Assembly: GCA_022496805.1 (NCBI GenBank)
Contig: CM040102.1
Span: 868,001 to 932,000, forward strand
Length of the DNA: 64,000 nt
Direction of reading: 5' to 3'
Source of the DNA: Pohlia nutans
Taxonomy: Eukaryota; Streptophyta; Bryopsida; Bryales; Mniaceae
The notes under the pieces are model-generated. The model did no database searches. It was not told the DNA's origin and saw only the letters and a list, made by a program, of their open reading frames with translations. Within the stretch, counting starts at the first letter, position 1. The number at the start of each line of letters is the position of its first letter. The position numbers were made by a program, and so were the translations under genes. Below, one piece after another: positions 44,518 to 56,289 of this stretch.

Positions 44518-47219
44518 CTGCAGTGCCCAGAAAAGAGAAATTTGCATCAGAAGCGAAAATCTCAAATGCTAACATCCAAAATCTCGCAAGAAGAAGCTTC
44601 TCTATACCACTGGTGCTGAAATTCTATTCAAAAGGGTACCTCTCATTGAGAATGATGTTCTGTTAATCAAAAGCTTCCTTCAGGTTGTAATTGGCCTAAC
44701 AGCCCGCCTTTGCAATCCGCCTTTGCCTCTGGAAATGGGTACTGTCACCTGCAGCCTTGGTAAAAACCAGCAACATCAAGTAAGCCCTTAAGGACGTGGG
44801 GCTCATACAAAACTCAAAATCTATCACATTCTAAACCATAACGGATCAAGGAAATCGTACAGGCAATCCACGCAATCGAATCCAATCTTGGAAATTGACT
44901 GGGATGATGAAAAAATCGGATTCTTCAAATCCACAATCAACGAAGAACATTGCATGTGTTGGTAATTTTTATTTTTAATTAAAACTCGACAAAAAGAAAA
45001 TCCTATACTACCTACTCAAAACTGCTGAAACCCAGTCCTTCAGGGCTAAAGCATGGCATTCATAGGTAGTAGCACCCGGTATTTTCGAATTTTGGTAAAA
45101 ATAATGTTCACTACCTCGTTAAGGGCGCCTCCAACTTCAGTACCCTACCCCAGTAGATAATCAATTGACAAAATTGAAATGATCTGTAGCGCCCCCTCAG
45201 TCAAGCCAGAAAATGCTGAAGGAGCGGCGGGAATTCAAAGAATCTTTTCAACAAGACACAAAAACTATCAATCAAAAAATGAGAGCTACAAACCGAAACT
45301 AATCACGATGCAAATTCGTTAAATCTCCATTCAACTGAAATTCTTCTTATCTGAATTACACTAAACAAATCCATAGAGAAACCGAAAACTGAATGTCCAC
45401 ATAAACCCTAAAATGAATGCTTCCCCTGGCCATGAAACCAAAAGAGAATTCGACAAATCCTTGAAGTAATTTGAATTCACTCACTCACTCACTTGATTGG
45501 GAACGATGGCTAGGAACAAATTGACTGGGATGATGAAAATATTGGATTCTTCAAATCTAGTTCATGAGCAATCCATTTTGTGACTGCCAACAGTCATCGT
45601 TGAGTCAATGTTCACCACTTACGAGTAAGCAAGCTAGAAGATGACTGAGCATTCCATTTTTGACTGCCTGCAGTCACGAACGACTCCCACCGCAGAATGG
45701 ATGACAGTTGCGACCCTACCACGCTCGTTACAGATCCCTAAAAGGAATGCAGCAAAGTTTTTGGCTGCGTTTAGGCGTAGTGGTGCTACTCTCTGATCTA
45801 ACAAGCATTAAGTTTTCGAATTGAGGGTGGCGGCATCACGTACCTGTTTTTCAAAATGGCAGTGTTAAGGGCGCTCCCACGCCTCACCGCTCCTGCTTGC
45901 TCGAGCGATGGAGACGCCCACGAACGCCGCTGAAGTGCCTTCGGCGACTGAAGAGGACGACACCTCCTCCGGCGAGCGGGTTTCCCAGCGATCTGAGGAG
46001 CAGGCTTTGGAGGAAGGGTTTGGGAGGGACGAGGACGCCGAAGTGCCAGAGTATGAGAGGCTGCGGTAGGAGAACTTGCGAATAAACTCCGTCAAGCTAC
46101 AGGAGCTCGGAGTCCCGCTTCTGGCAGCATCCTTGAGAGACTCGACAACCACTTGCACGACCGAAGCGGGGGGAGGAGAGGGGGATCTCGCGACCGTGAA
46201 GAGCACACGTAGCGCCGGCGCCAGCAGCCTCGAAATCCGCCAAAACGGCCTCAGGTACTGAAACCCTAAACCCTAGCTTGATCGCGATCCTCCTAGCCTC
46301 CTCGATTTATGGTTTTGGGCGTTCAGTCAAAGCTGCTGAGGTTTTTTTTTTCGTTTCCGATGGAGAATGAATGAGGTCTAGGAAATGGCAAGAGCGCACA
46401 GGAATTAGCGAGGGTTTTGACATTTTCAGGGTTTTCTTGTTTCTTATCTTCAATGCTCTTTGTGAGGTAGCTTGACCGAATCCCACGTGCGTCGGAGTAT
46501 GCGACTAAACAAACCGCCACCAAAAGCTGGAAGGACGTCGCGCTCTGCAAGGAAGAAGCAGAAGGACGCGCTCTGCAAGGAATCGAAGGAATGCGTGAGG
46601 AGCGTGAAGAGCAGCTCCGAGGAGTGGCACAGCGAAGAGGAGGAAACGGACAGCGCAACTGACATCGAGAATGATGATGAGCGTGGCAATGGCGATGATG
46701 AGGTCTCGCCAGTAGGAGTGGGAAAGCCCCATCGAGGCAAGCAAAATCCTCAGGTGAGTGTACTAACTCACTATTGGGATTTCTTAACATGCTGATGGGT
46801 GATAGCTTCTTCTTGCTTCCATCAAACTACCTGGATTCGGTGGGATTCATGCTTCCATCAAACTGCCATGGATTTTGTGTTTGTTTGCCTTGAAACTGCA
46901 GTCATGTTTCCAAGGTCTGTGACTGCTCATAGTCACATGAACGAGAATTCTGACTTCATTTGCTAAGGTTCTCGTCATAGATACTTTCATGTATCAATAA
47001 TGAATGTTGACGTCCAGGAACTTGTGTGCATTGCTGCAGTCCATTTCTCCTCGTTTGTAAGAGCTGTGCATTTGCATGCTCCTCCAGTTTCCCATTGCTG
47101 TCAATCACGCTAGCTTCTTGATATCACCATGCTTGCATACTGGTTTAGTGGCCAAGGCAGAGTGTATACAGGCTGATTCCCCATGCTTGCGTACTGGTTG
47201 GTTGATAGAATGATAGTTA

Positions 47220-47880
47220 CTGGCCTAGATACTAGCTTGTGTGATTCAATGTGGATTCGAAGCTCAATCTCTGATGGAATCTGGATTCGAAGCTTCGATC
47301 AAATAGCTATGTGAATCTGGATACTAGCTTCGACCTGGATTCAAAGCTTCGATCACGTGAATTCGTGAATCTGAATACTAGCTACGATCAAAAAGCTTCG
47401 TGAACTCGTGAATTCGCCAGCTGCATACTAGCATTGTGAATACTAGATTTATGAATTCGGAAGCTCGATAGTAACTGTGTGAGTACTAGCTTCGTGAATC
47501 TGCATTGGATAAAAGCTTTGTGAATACTAGCTTCGTGAATTTGCAATTTCGATACTAACTGTGTGAGGACTAGCTTTGTGAATTTGCACGCCAAATAATA
47601 GCTTCGTGAATTCTAGCTTTGTAAATTTTCTATTTGGATACAACCTGTGTGAGTTCTAGCTTCGTGAATTCGCAATCTGGATACTAGCTGTGTGAGTACT
47701 AGCTTCCATAAATTCACAATCTGGATACAAGCTGTTTGAGTACTAGCTTTGTGAATTTGAAATCTTGATACTAGGAGTGTGAGTTCTAAATTCGTGACTT
47801 CACAATCTGGATACTAGTTGTGAGCGTACTAGCTTCCAGAAATTCACAATCTGGACACTAGCTCTTGTGCTCTTGTGCTG
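47220..47880. repeat. Degenerate tandem repeat (GGATACTAGCTGTGTGAGTA)
   Basis: Units of about 45 and 90 bp combine GAATTCGCAATCTGGATACT and AGCTGTGTGAGTACTAGCTT, with many variants. They lie in the accessory-gene intron, just outside the left end of the Copia insertion. Minus-strand ORFs here follow the repeat. Confidence 0.75.
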
Positions 47881-47962
47881 TCATGTCGCCGTTTTCTTTT
47901 TATAATTCTTTGTTGCAAAAGAATCTTTTCAAAATAAAGAGAATTCCGGTGTTTTGATCACG

Positions 47963-47967
47963 TGTAG
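47963..47967. other. Target site duplication TGTAG (left)
   Basis: TGTAG at 47963-47967 and again at 53429-53433 directly borders the two LTRs of the Copia element. Confidence 0.85.
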
Positions 47968-48225
47968 TATTGAAGGTAGAGAAGATTGCACAAGGCACAC
48001 ACACAAACACAAGGAATGCGTAGAAAGAGATAATCTTTACTCAAAGGCCTTCCACCTTAAGTAGTGTACACTAGGAGGTCACCATGGACAAACCATATGG
48101 GATAACTCATCACAAGGACACTCTAGAGATCAGCCCATGCCTAACCCCTCCTCCCACACACCATTATTTAGCACCCGTACGTCTTTGGCTTCTAGCAATA
48201 CTACGTTGCATCAATTACCTCAATA
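47968..48225 (-). repeat. Copia 3' LTR
   Basis: 258 bp, identical to the other LTR except one base in the CTCCCACACACC/CTCCCAAACACC region. Confidence 0.9.
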
Positions 48226-48455
48226 CTCCCACTTTGCGTAGAGCCAAAGTCTCTAAGTCCAAATGCTATTACTAATCGTTGGTGTCGGTCTCTACAAAGA
48301 CCCTTTGTGAGCACATCCGCCACCATGTGCTCCGTTGGGCAATACTCCAAATGTATAACTCCCAATTCCAACTTCTCCCGAATGAAGTGGTATTGCACAT
48401 CAATGTGCTTCGTGCGTGAATGATGTGTAGGGTTCTTTGCAAGTGAAATGCACCC

Positions 48456-51400
48456 TTAGTTGTCACACATAATCGTTGTAGCCTCACCTTGTGTGCAACC
48501 CACATCCACCATTAGTTGCCTCAACCAAATGGCCTCCTTCGTGGCATGGCTCGTAGCCATGTACTCGGCCTCCACCGTTGATGTCGCCGTGGTTTGTTGC
48601 CGCTTGCTATTCCACGACACCGCTCCCGATCCGACCTTGAACATGTAGCCCGTTGTCGATCTTCGATCGCTCGTGTCTCCCGCGTAGTCCGCGTCACAAT
48701 AGCCGCTCAACACAATGTCTTTGCCTCCAAGACACAACTTCACATCGCTTGTGCCCCTCAAATAACGCATGATCCTCTTGACCGTCATCCAATGCATCGA
48801 GCCCGGTCTCGCCATGTGTTGACTCACCACGCTAATTGGATACGCAAGGTCGGGCCGTGTCGCAATCATCGCATACATCAATGACCCCACCGCTTGCTTG
48901 TATGGCACCTCCGCCATCGATTTAGCCTCCATCGCATACTCCTCCTCCGAAAGCTTGACGAGCTTGGAGTTTGCATCCAATGGTGTTGCCACGGGCTTAC
49001 AATCCTCCATCCCGAATCTCTTGAGCACGTCCATCACATACTTGCCTTGACTCATGGTGATAGTGCGTGTAGCCCTGTCTCGCACAAACTCAACACCAAG
49101 ACAAAAGTGCAATTCTCCAAGATCACTCATCTCGTACTCTCTCTCAAGCATGCCTTTTAATGCATTCATTAAACTCATGAGGCTTGCAAGAATGATCAAA
49201 TCATCAACATATATGATCACAATCACCACATGTTGCCCCTCTTGCATGAAGTAGAGACTATGATCCGCAATGCTCCTAGTAAACCCGTGTGCAACCAAGA
49301 ACGTGTCAATCTTTTGGTACCACGCTCTTGGAGATTGTTTCAACCCATACAATGATTTTTGCAACTTACAAACAAGGTGCTCATTACCTTGTTGCACAAA
49401 CCCCTCAGGTTGCACCATGTAGATATCCTCCTCCAAATCGCCATTCAAAAATGCGGTCTTCACATCCATTTGATGCATCTCCAAGTCCAAGGCCGCTCCA
49501 ATGGCAAGAATGCATCGAATGGTGGTGAACTTGGCCACGGGAGCAAATGTCTCGTGAAAGTCCACCCCATGCACTTGCGCGAACCCCTTGGCTACTAATC
49601 TTGCCTTGTGACGCACAACAATACCCGAAACATCCCTCTTTGTCCGAAACACCCATTTGCAACCAATGGGGTTGCGATCCTTTGGAATGGGAGTTAATTG
49701 CCACGTACCGTTAGCAATTAGAGAGTCGTACTCCTCTTGCATGGCGCGCTCCCACTTGACCGCATCCTCACCTTGCATGGCTTCTCGAATGGTCAATGGA
49801 CCATCCGATAATGCCACATTCGCATGCTCGTCCTCCACTTGAGGGAAGATGTGGTTCTTCCACCATTCTCCAGGTGGCTTGCGCGATCTCTCGGGGTACC
49901 GCCGCTCGCTTGAAGAAACTTGCTCCTCTTGCGTGCCCTTTGCGCCATTCTTGGCCTTTGAGCTCGATGGCGCTTCAACAACCTCCGTGTCGCCAGCTTC
50001 GTCATCACCGTCATCATCACCTACATCAACAACACTAGGAGACTTGGAGGGTGTGTCCACCAAAACGTCTCCACTACTCCCACTTGGACCAACCTCCAAA
50101 GGAGCCTCCATCGTAGACTGCTCACAAAATGTCACATCACGTGACCGAATGATCTTCCTCGTGTCCACCGACATGAGTCTATACGCCTTGGTACCTTCAC
50201 AATACCCAAGAAACACACATTTCAAGGCCTTAGCCTCGAGTTTCGTCCTCCGTTCGTCAGGAACCTTCGCATATGCAATGCATCCGAAGATGCGCATGTG
50301 TGCAACACATGGTTGCCTCCCACTCCACGCTTGCTCCGGCGTCATGCCTTCAACCGCGCTTGTTGGACACCGATTGCGTGTGTATACCGCATTCACCACC
50401 GCTTCCGCCCAAAGGTCCAACTTCAAGTTTTGAGCGTGCAACATGCTCCTCGCCATCTCTACAATGGTGCGATTTGCGCGCTCCGCAACTCCATTTTGTT
50501 GAGGCGTGTACGGGGCCGAAGTTTGGCGTGCGATGCCTTCATTCTTCAAAAGCTCGTCAAATTTCTTGGACATGTACTCGCCGCCATTGTCCGACCGAAA
50601 TACCTTGATCTTCAACTCGGATTGGTTCTCCACCAATGTCTTGAACTCCTTGAACTTCTCAAAGCACTCACTCTTGGCTTTGATAGGGTAGAGCCATATC
50701 TTCCTTGAAAAATCATCGATGAAGGTCACAAAGTACTTGCAACCTCCCATCGATGTGGTCTTCATGGGGCCACACACATCCGAATGCACGATCTCCAAAA
50801 CTTTTGTGGCCCGTGTCGCCCCTTCACCCGCAAATGGCAACCGTTGTTGCTTGCCTTCAATGCAACCTTCACACGTGAATGTAGAAGCATCCACTTTCAA
50901 TTGATGAAGGTCCATACCGCTTACCATGCCGCGTAGTGTCTTCACACTCTTGATGTTCAAATGGCCAAGTCGACGATGCCACAACGCCAACTTGTCGTCC
51001 TTCAAGTTTGAATGCGCCAACGCCGCCGATTCCTTCGAATGCACCTTGGAGAACTTGATGTGGTACAAGCCCTCGTGTTCTTCAATGATGGCCACCTCAT
51101 CTCGACTCGGTGACAACACATAACACCCCTTATCACTAAACTCAACCCTCAAGTGCTTTGCCACTAATTGCCTCACCGATAGTAAATTTGCCGTTAATTT
51201 GGGAACGTGGAGGACATCTTGGATAGTGATTGTCTTCACACGACCCCTCACCTCGGTGTCTACAACAATTTGGCCCTTCCCAACGGCCTCAAGCACCGTA
51301 TCATCTCCCAAAATCACTCTCCTTGGATTAATGAGAGCATACGAATGAAAACAAGTTTTATGTGGTGACATGTGGCTTGTAGCCCCCGAATCAACAATCC

Positions 51401-52355
51401 AATCACTCGTACTACCATTGCACGATACATTGCTTGCCATGTTTGCATACTCATCACCAACCTCAATCCAATCACTCATGCTTGCATCACCCTCGATACC
51501 ATCACTCATGCTTGCATCACCCTCGATGCCATCGCTCATGCTTGCCTCATATCTAGCCGTAAATGCGTACTCATCATCGTCACGAGTTTTAGTGTTGTTT
51601 GCACTCTCCCCTTTCTCATCCCTCTTGCGTTTGAAGCAAAATTTGGCAATGTGGCCCTTCTTACCACAATAGAAGCACACCTTGTCGCTTGAGCTCCCAC
51701 CGCCTCCATTCTTGGATTGCTTCGCCACGAGTGCCGCTCCATCTTCTCGAGACTCGTTCTCCTTTCGCCGCGAAAGCTCGTGCAACAACCGTGAGGTCAC
51801 ATAGTCCAATGTGAGCTCCGTAATGGGTCTTGACTCCATCGCCACGATGAGGTACTCGTATGATGATGGAAGGCTCTCCAAAAGTGTCATCACGATGTCA
51901 CCATCCGTAACCGACACGTTGCAACCGTTGAGTTGATCCGCGAGAGCTTTGACCTTGTTGATGTGCGCCAACATGTCATCTTCTTCGCCCATCTTGATGG
52001 TGAAGAACTTGCGCCTCAAAAACAAAATGTTGGCCAATGTTTTCGCTTCGTGAATGTTGCAAAGCTTGGACCATGCTTCCGCGGGTGTCTTGCACGAACG
52101 AATGTGCGCAAGTTGCGAATCCGCGAGGTTGAGTGCCAAAATGGCAAATGCCTTCTTCTCCCTCCTCGTGTACGCTTGCATGATCCTAGGATCCGTAGAA
52201 GAGAAAGGAGGTTCCTCACTACCCTCGACAATCTCCCACAACTCCTTCTCGGCCATCACCATCTCCATTTTGAATTTCCACAAGTGGAAATTCACCCCAT
52301 CGAACTTGTCCACGACCTTGGGACCCTCACCCTCAAAAGATGCCATGATCCTCAC
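48456..52355 (-). CDS. Copia gag-pol polyprotein, stop codon late in RNase H
   Basis: 1299 codons from ATG 52355, or the second ATG a few codons on (MASFEGEG). Order: gag with zinc knuckle CFYCGKKGHIAKFC (about 225), protease DWIVDSGATSH (about 320), integrase with HRRLGHLN zinc-binding start (about 467), DNGGEY and TPQQNGVAERANRT (about 590-620), reverse transcriptase with FLNGDLEEDIYM and YVDDLIIL (about 1048), RNase H with YCDADYAGDTSDRRSTTGY (about 1222). The integrase-before-RT order defines Copia. The frame ends at TIMCDN with TAA. The same frame continues, without further stops, with GCISLAKNPTHHSRTKHIDV and on to the 3' LTR, and the diverged copy at 26.4 kb has CAA there. So a recent CAA-to-TAA change removes about 85 residues including the end of RNase H. 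Confidence 0.9.
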   Translation of the reverse strand: MRIMASFEGEGPKVVDKFDGVNFHLWKFKMEMVMAEKELWEIVEGSEEPPFSSTDPRIMQAYTRREKKAFAILALNLADSQLAHIRSCKTPAEAWSKLCNIHEAKTLANILFLRRKFFTIKMGEEDDMLAHINKVKALADQLNGCNVSVTDGDIVMTLLESLPSSYEYLIVAMESRPITELTLDYVTSRLLHELSRRKENESREDGAALVAKQSKNGGGGSSSDKVCFYCGKKGHIAKFCFKRKRDEKGESANNTKTRDDDEYAFTARYEASMSDGIEGDASMSDGIEGDASMSDWIEVGDEYANMASNVSCNGSTSDWIVDSGATSHMSPHKTCFHSYALINPRRVILGDDTVLEAVGKGQIVVDTEVRGRVKTITIQDVLHVPKLTANLLSVRQLVAKHLRVEFSDKGCYVLSPSRDEVAIIEEHEGLYHIKFSKVHSKESAALAHSNLKDDKLALWHRRLGHLNIKSVKTLRGMVSGMDLHQLKVDASTFTCEGCIEGKQQRLPFAGEGATRATKVLEIVHSDVCGPMKTTSMGGCKYFVTFIDDFSRKIWLYPIKAKSECFEKFKEFKTLVENQSELKIKVFRSDNGGEYMSKKFDELLKNEGIARQTSAPYTPQQNGVAERANRTIVEMARSMLHAQNLKLDLWAEAVVNAVYTRNRCPTSAVEGMTPEQAWSGRQPCVAHMRIFGCIAYAKVPDERRTKLEAKALKCVFLGYCEGTKAYRLMSVDTRKIIRSRDVTFCEQSTMEAPLEVGPSGSSGDVLVDTPSKSPSVVDVGDDDGDDEAGDTEVVEAPSSSKAKNGAKGTQEEQVSSSERRYPERSRKPPGEWWKNHIFPQVEDEHANVALSDGPLTIREAMQGEDAVKWERAMQEEYDSLIANGTWQLTPIPKDRNPIGCKWVFRTKRDVSGIVVRHKARLVAKGFAQVHGVDFHETFAPVAKFTTIRCILAIGAALDLEMHQMDVKTAFLNGDLEEDIYMVQPEGFVQQGNEHLVCKLQKSLYGLKQSPRAWYQKIDTFLVAHGFTRSIADHSLYFMQEGQHVVIVIIYVDDLIILASLMSLMNALKGMLEREYEMSDLGELHFCLGVEFVRDRATRTITMSQGKYVMDVLKRFGMEDCKPVATPLDANSKLVKLSEEEYAMEAKSMAEVPYKQAVGSLMYAMIATRPDLAYPISVVSQHMARPGSMHWMTVKRIMRYLRGTSDVKLCLGGKDIVLSGYCDADYAGDTSDRRSTTGYMFKVGSGAVSWNSKRQQTTATSTVEAEYMATSHATKEAIWLRQLMVDVGCTQGEATTIMCDN

Positions 52356-53170
52356 TTACGTATGCCTCCCCACACAAATGAAACCTCAAACTCAAACACA
52401 CAACTTTGTTTTTGTGATTTTTTTTTTTGCTTTGATATTGCACCTTTGTGCACCCAATGGGTTTAAAACAACCCCAAACACTAGATCAGCACTTTTGTGC
52501 TCCACACACGCCTCCCAACACTCAAATGTGAGAACCCTCACCCAAAAATACAAAGAGGCTCACCAAAACCCCTCAAATCACTCAATGGAGCTCAAAACAA
52601 CTCCAAATGCTTCAATACGACGCCTTAGTGTCCCCAAACACTCAATGCACGTCCATGACACCTTTGTGTCCTTCAAGAGCACTCACTCAATGCACATGAA
52701 CTCACACAAGTCCCTCAAAACCCCAATCGCATTGAAATTGCTCAAAACCGCACCTTTGTGCACAAACTAGCTCCAAATGAAAATTTGAGCACCCGAAGAG
52801 CATGAAACACATGCAACACCTCAAAGCAAGTACCTAATCACTAGGATCTGATGGTAGACCCTCCACGAGAGTCTTTACACCTCACAAATCACTTGCATTT
52901 ACTCAAATGCTCACAATTGAACCAAACGAAGTTCCACTCGCAACGAAGAGATAGAAGAAAGAAAAGAAGGAGATCAAGGGAAGAAATTGACCAAAGAGAG
53001 TGCTCCAACATGTAACTTCAGCCCATGCACACCTCCAAGAAACACCAACGCTTCAACAAGCTCCAAAACCTCCAACAATGCTCCAAAACCGCCCGTTGCG
53101 CACCGACCTCAAAATACTTGCACAAATGCAATCTAATACTCATGAAACACACATGAGTGGGCCCATAACC

Positions 53171-53428
53171 TATTGAAGGTAGAGAAGATTGCACAAGGCA
53201 CACACACAAACACAAGGAATGCGTAGAAAGAGATAATCTTTACTCAAAGGCCTTCCACCTTAAGTAGTGTACACTAGGAGGTCACCATGGACAAACCATA
53301 TGGGATAACTCATCACAAGGACACTCTAGAGATCAGCCCATGCCTAACCCCTCCTCCCAAACACCATTATTTAGCACCCGTACGTCTTTGGCTTCTAGCA
53401 ATACTACGTTGCATCAATTACCTCAATA
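53171..53428 (-). repeat. Copia 5' LTR
   Basis: 258 bp, bordered by TGTAG at 53429-53433. On the element's strand it runs TATTGAGGTAATTG to CTACCTTCAATA. The 815 bases between it and the ATG (52356-53170) hold the untranslated leader, rich in CTCAAA words with no gene. Confidence 0.9.
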
Positions 53429-53433
53429 TGTAG

Positions 53434-54428
53434 GTTGACTTGGTGTGACTTGATTGCCGGCCGTGGAATTTTAGGTTTGCAATGATTCTGTTTTTGGAGT
53501 TGCAGTGATCTCTTGTTGAAGAGGAGATCTAGTCGATGTTCACGTGGTTTTGAAGCATTTATAGGAGCGGGATCGAGAGAGTTGTTGTTCTCGGGTGCAT
53601 TCTAGAGTTGTAATTTGCGAGGGTGAGTTTGTGTTGTGGATTTCAATGAAGTTGGTAAGCTGACGCTCGCAGCAGTTGGAATTTCGCAGAGGTTTGCCGT
53701 GTAGAAATTTTCTTGGCTTTGGTGACCACGTTTGAATATCATATGTGGGAGCGATTATCCCAATGGTTGAAACTGTAGCTCATCTTCTGTTTGCTTGCTT
53801 GAAACAGTAGCCCATTTTCTGTGCTTGCTTCAAACTGCAGTAATGATGCAACGAAGAAAGTCAATTCATGGTTAGTGTTTGATTTTGTGCAATGGATTTT
53901 GTGTTTGTTTGCCTTGAAAATGCAGTCATGTTTCCAAGGTCTGTGACTGCTCATAGTCACATGAACGAGAATTCCGAAAATTAAACTCGTATCATGCTCA
54001 AGATGTATGACAGAATTTGGATTTTGCTTGTAGGCTCGTTACTTGACTCCTTTTCTGTAGCTTTGATTGTTTGCTTGATTTTGCTTCAATTGCATTGGAG
54101 TGATTGATTGCTCAAGTCTGCCAGCAATATGTGTTGAAGTTTTGTGTTGAAGTTTTGTGTCGAATGCTCATTCCTTTCATCTGTGGTGTTAATTAATAGA
54201 TTTTCATGCAAACCATTTGTGGTAATCGAATAGTTGATTCCGTAAGCTCGTTGAGTGCTTGGAATTAGTTTGAGAATGAATTTGTTGATTGAGTTCAGTC
54301 ACATGAACTAAATAGTTGACTATCAAACTCCGTATATGTTTAGGATTTGTGACTGGTCCTAGTCACATGAACTGGGATAATGACTAACCTTGACATTGAG
54401 AATGATTACCGCTGTATGGATTGTGCAG
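53434..54428. other. CACTA intron continued, with motif copies
   Basis: Contains a second copy (about 53890-53975) of an 85-bp segment also at 46865-46950 (TTTGTGTTTGTTTGCCTTGA, then GTTTCCAAGGTCTGTGACTG), plus GTGACTG/CAGTCACATGAAC modules near 54295 and 54350. No gene. Confidence 0.6.
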
Positions 54429-55639
54429 GCCAGAGCACAGACGATCGAGCCATCTGTGTGGGAGGTGCGCAAGCAAGGTCCTGGAGGTTGTGGAATTCCC
54501 AAACCCAGGTCAACGAGCCTACGTCCGCAGCAAACAGCTCGACCTCAACTGCGAAAACGTCTCAAGATGTCAGACGATTCACTATCAGGGGAGCCCTTCG
54601 ATTACTGCAATGACGTTATACCCGAGGTTCCTCCTAACGAGGGAGGCAGCACACCTCCTCCGCGTGGCCGAGCCGTTCCCCGGCATGGGTCCATTAGTAG
54701 CTCGGACCTTGAAATTGCAGAAAGAGAGCTCCAACTACTGCAATGGAGGCGAGCAATGGAGATGCAGGAGCCTGGGGTGAACTCCTCCACATATTCTCCA
54801 TCAGAGATGACTGAGAGCTTTGGTCAACCCTCATATTCCAGGGACCAGAAGTCCAGACGACGGGTCGCTTTGAAGCAACAACAGGCTCAGGAGGTCACTT
54901 TTCGAGATGCAGGAGGGCCCAGAAAACACGTTGTGGAGGTCGATCTGAGAGGACATCCACAAGGACAGAATCGACCGCTGTGGCTAACATGTCTTCGAGG
55001 TCATGCGCAGGATATAGATTTCAGCGAAGACAACTACAAGAATCTCAACACTTCTATGCTGCTCGCTGTCAAGGAACGAGTGGACAACGCTTTTGAGTAC
55101 CATGGGGGCCTTGGCAAGGTGACAGAGGAGGCTTTCCACAGCATTTTGAAGGGCCAGTTGAAGGTGAAGAGATATCAGTTGAAGAAAAGAATGCAAGAAG
55201 GGAAGGACAAGCCAAAGCACATTCGGCATGACCATTGGGTAAAGTTGTCAAAACTCATCTTGGAGGAGAAAAAACAGCATGAAGCAGAGAAGCTGCGATA
55301 CAGCCGAGCGCAAGTGAGGAGGCCGTCTTCAGCCGGGCGCAACGAAGAATATGTTTGAGCTAATTTGGTAAGTCTGCAGTCTTTGTTTTCATGCCTTTCA
55401 TCACAAGCATTCCAAGCTTTCTAGACTGCCAGCAAAGTCAGATGATCACCGGTACTTGGAGAAACTTGCATGTTCTCCTTTTTAGTTTCGTCAGAAGTCC
55501 ATTAGAGCTCCTGATCTCAAAGGCTGTACAACTGTTCCATAGCGCAAAGCAGGTCTTGAAGTGACTAGGTGCAGTCACCAAATTAGAGTTTGTGATTGTT
55601 CTCAGTCATCACGCTTGAATTCGTGACTTTTTTTAGTCA

Positions 55640-55855
<216 letters not shown>

Positions 55856-56289
55856 TCACTAATCATGCAGCACTAACTAGGGAATCTAACATCTCTGTAC
55901 AGGCCATTGAGCTGGAGAGAAGCCCAACTAGGGTTGAAATTGAAAGGGAGCTTGCACGGGTCAAAAATGCCCCTCGAAGACTCAATCTGAGTAAAGAAAC
56001 CTCCCGAGTAGCCGAGTGTCTGATGCACAGCCAGAGCACGACAATGATTGGCGAAGATCCATTGAGAAGAACATTGAACGCATCATGCAGCACCTGCAGA
56101 TTCCCGTTGTCACCTCCATGAAGGCAGGAAGTGCAAAGAACAGCTCCAACTCAGAGTCCACTGACACCGACACTTCACGAAAGGCAGATCACATTCAAGA
56201 AAGTATCATGCCACTACAGGTACAAGTATGATCTTGATGTGTGTTGTCCAGCTCCTGTTATTACAGCTCTTGCTTGGGCACTTTTTAAA

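Larger units (their letters stand above)
42501..45907. other. CACTA internal spacer between divergent genes
   Basis: Apart from the captured exons, this stretch holds copies of a module GTGACTGCC-N-CAGTCACATGAACC (about 42620, 43210 and 44250) and unassigned DNA. No other ORF could be supported. A stretch at 43960-43985 looks slightly like a tRNA B box but lacks the rest of a tRNA. Confidence 0.5.
47968..53428 (-). mobile_element. Full-length Copia LTR retrotransposon, 5461 bp, young
   Basis: The element reads on the minus strand. LTRs are 258 bp each (47968-48225 and 53171-53428) and I see a single difference between them, so the insertion is recent. The LTR ends are TATTGAGG...CTTCAATA, a non-canonical TA...TA pair in place of TG...CA. 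A polypurine tract AAAGTGGGAG borders the 3' LTR (48226-48235). The primer-binding site should follow the 5' LTR at about 53155-53170 (GGTTATGGGCCCAC); I could not match it to a tRNA. Flanked by TGTAG. Confidence 0.9.

Noticed and set aside
49405..52770. Plus-strand ORFs across the Copia polyprotein
   Set aside because: Opposite-strand shadows of an intact gag-pol frame with all Copia motifs.
53155..53170. Initiator-Met tRNA primer-binding site of the Copia element
   Set aside because: GGTTATGGGCCCAC next to the 5' LTR does not match the usual TGGTATCAGAGC closely enough to call.
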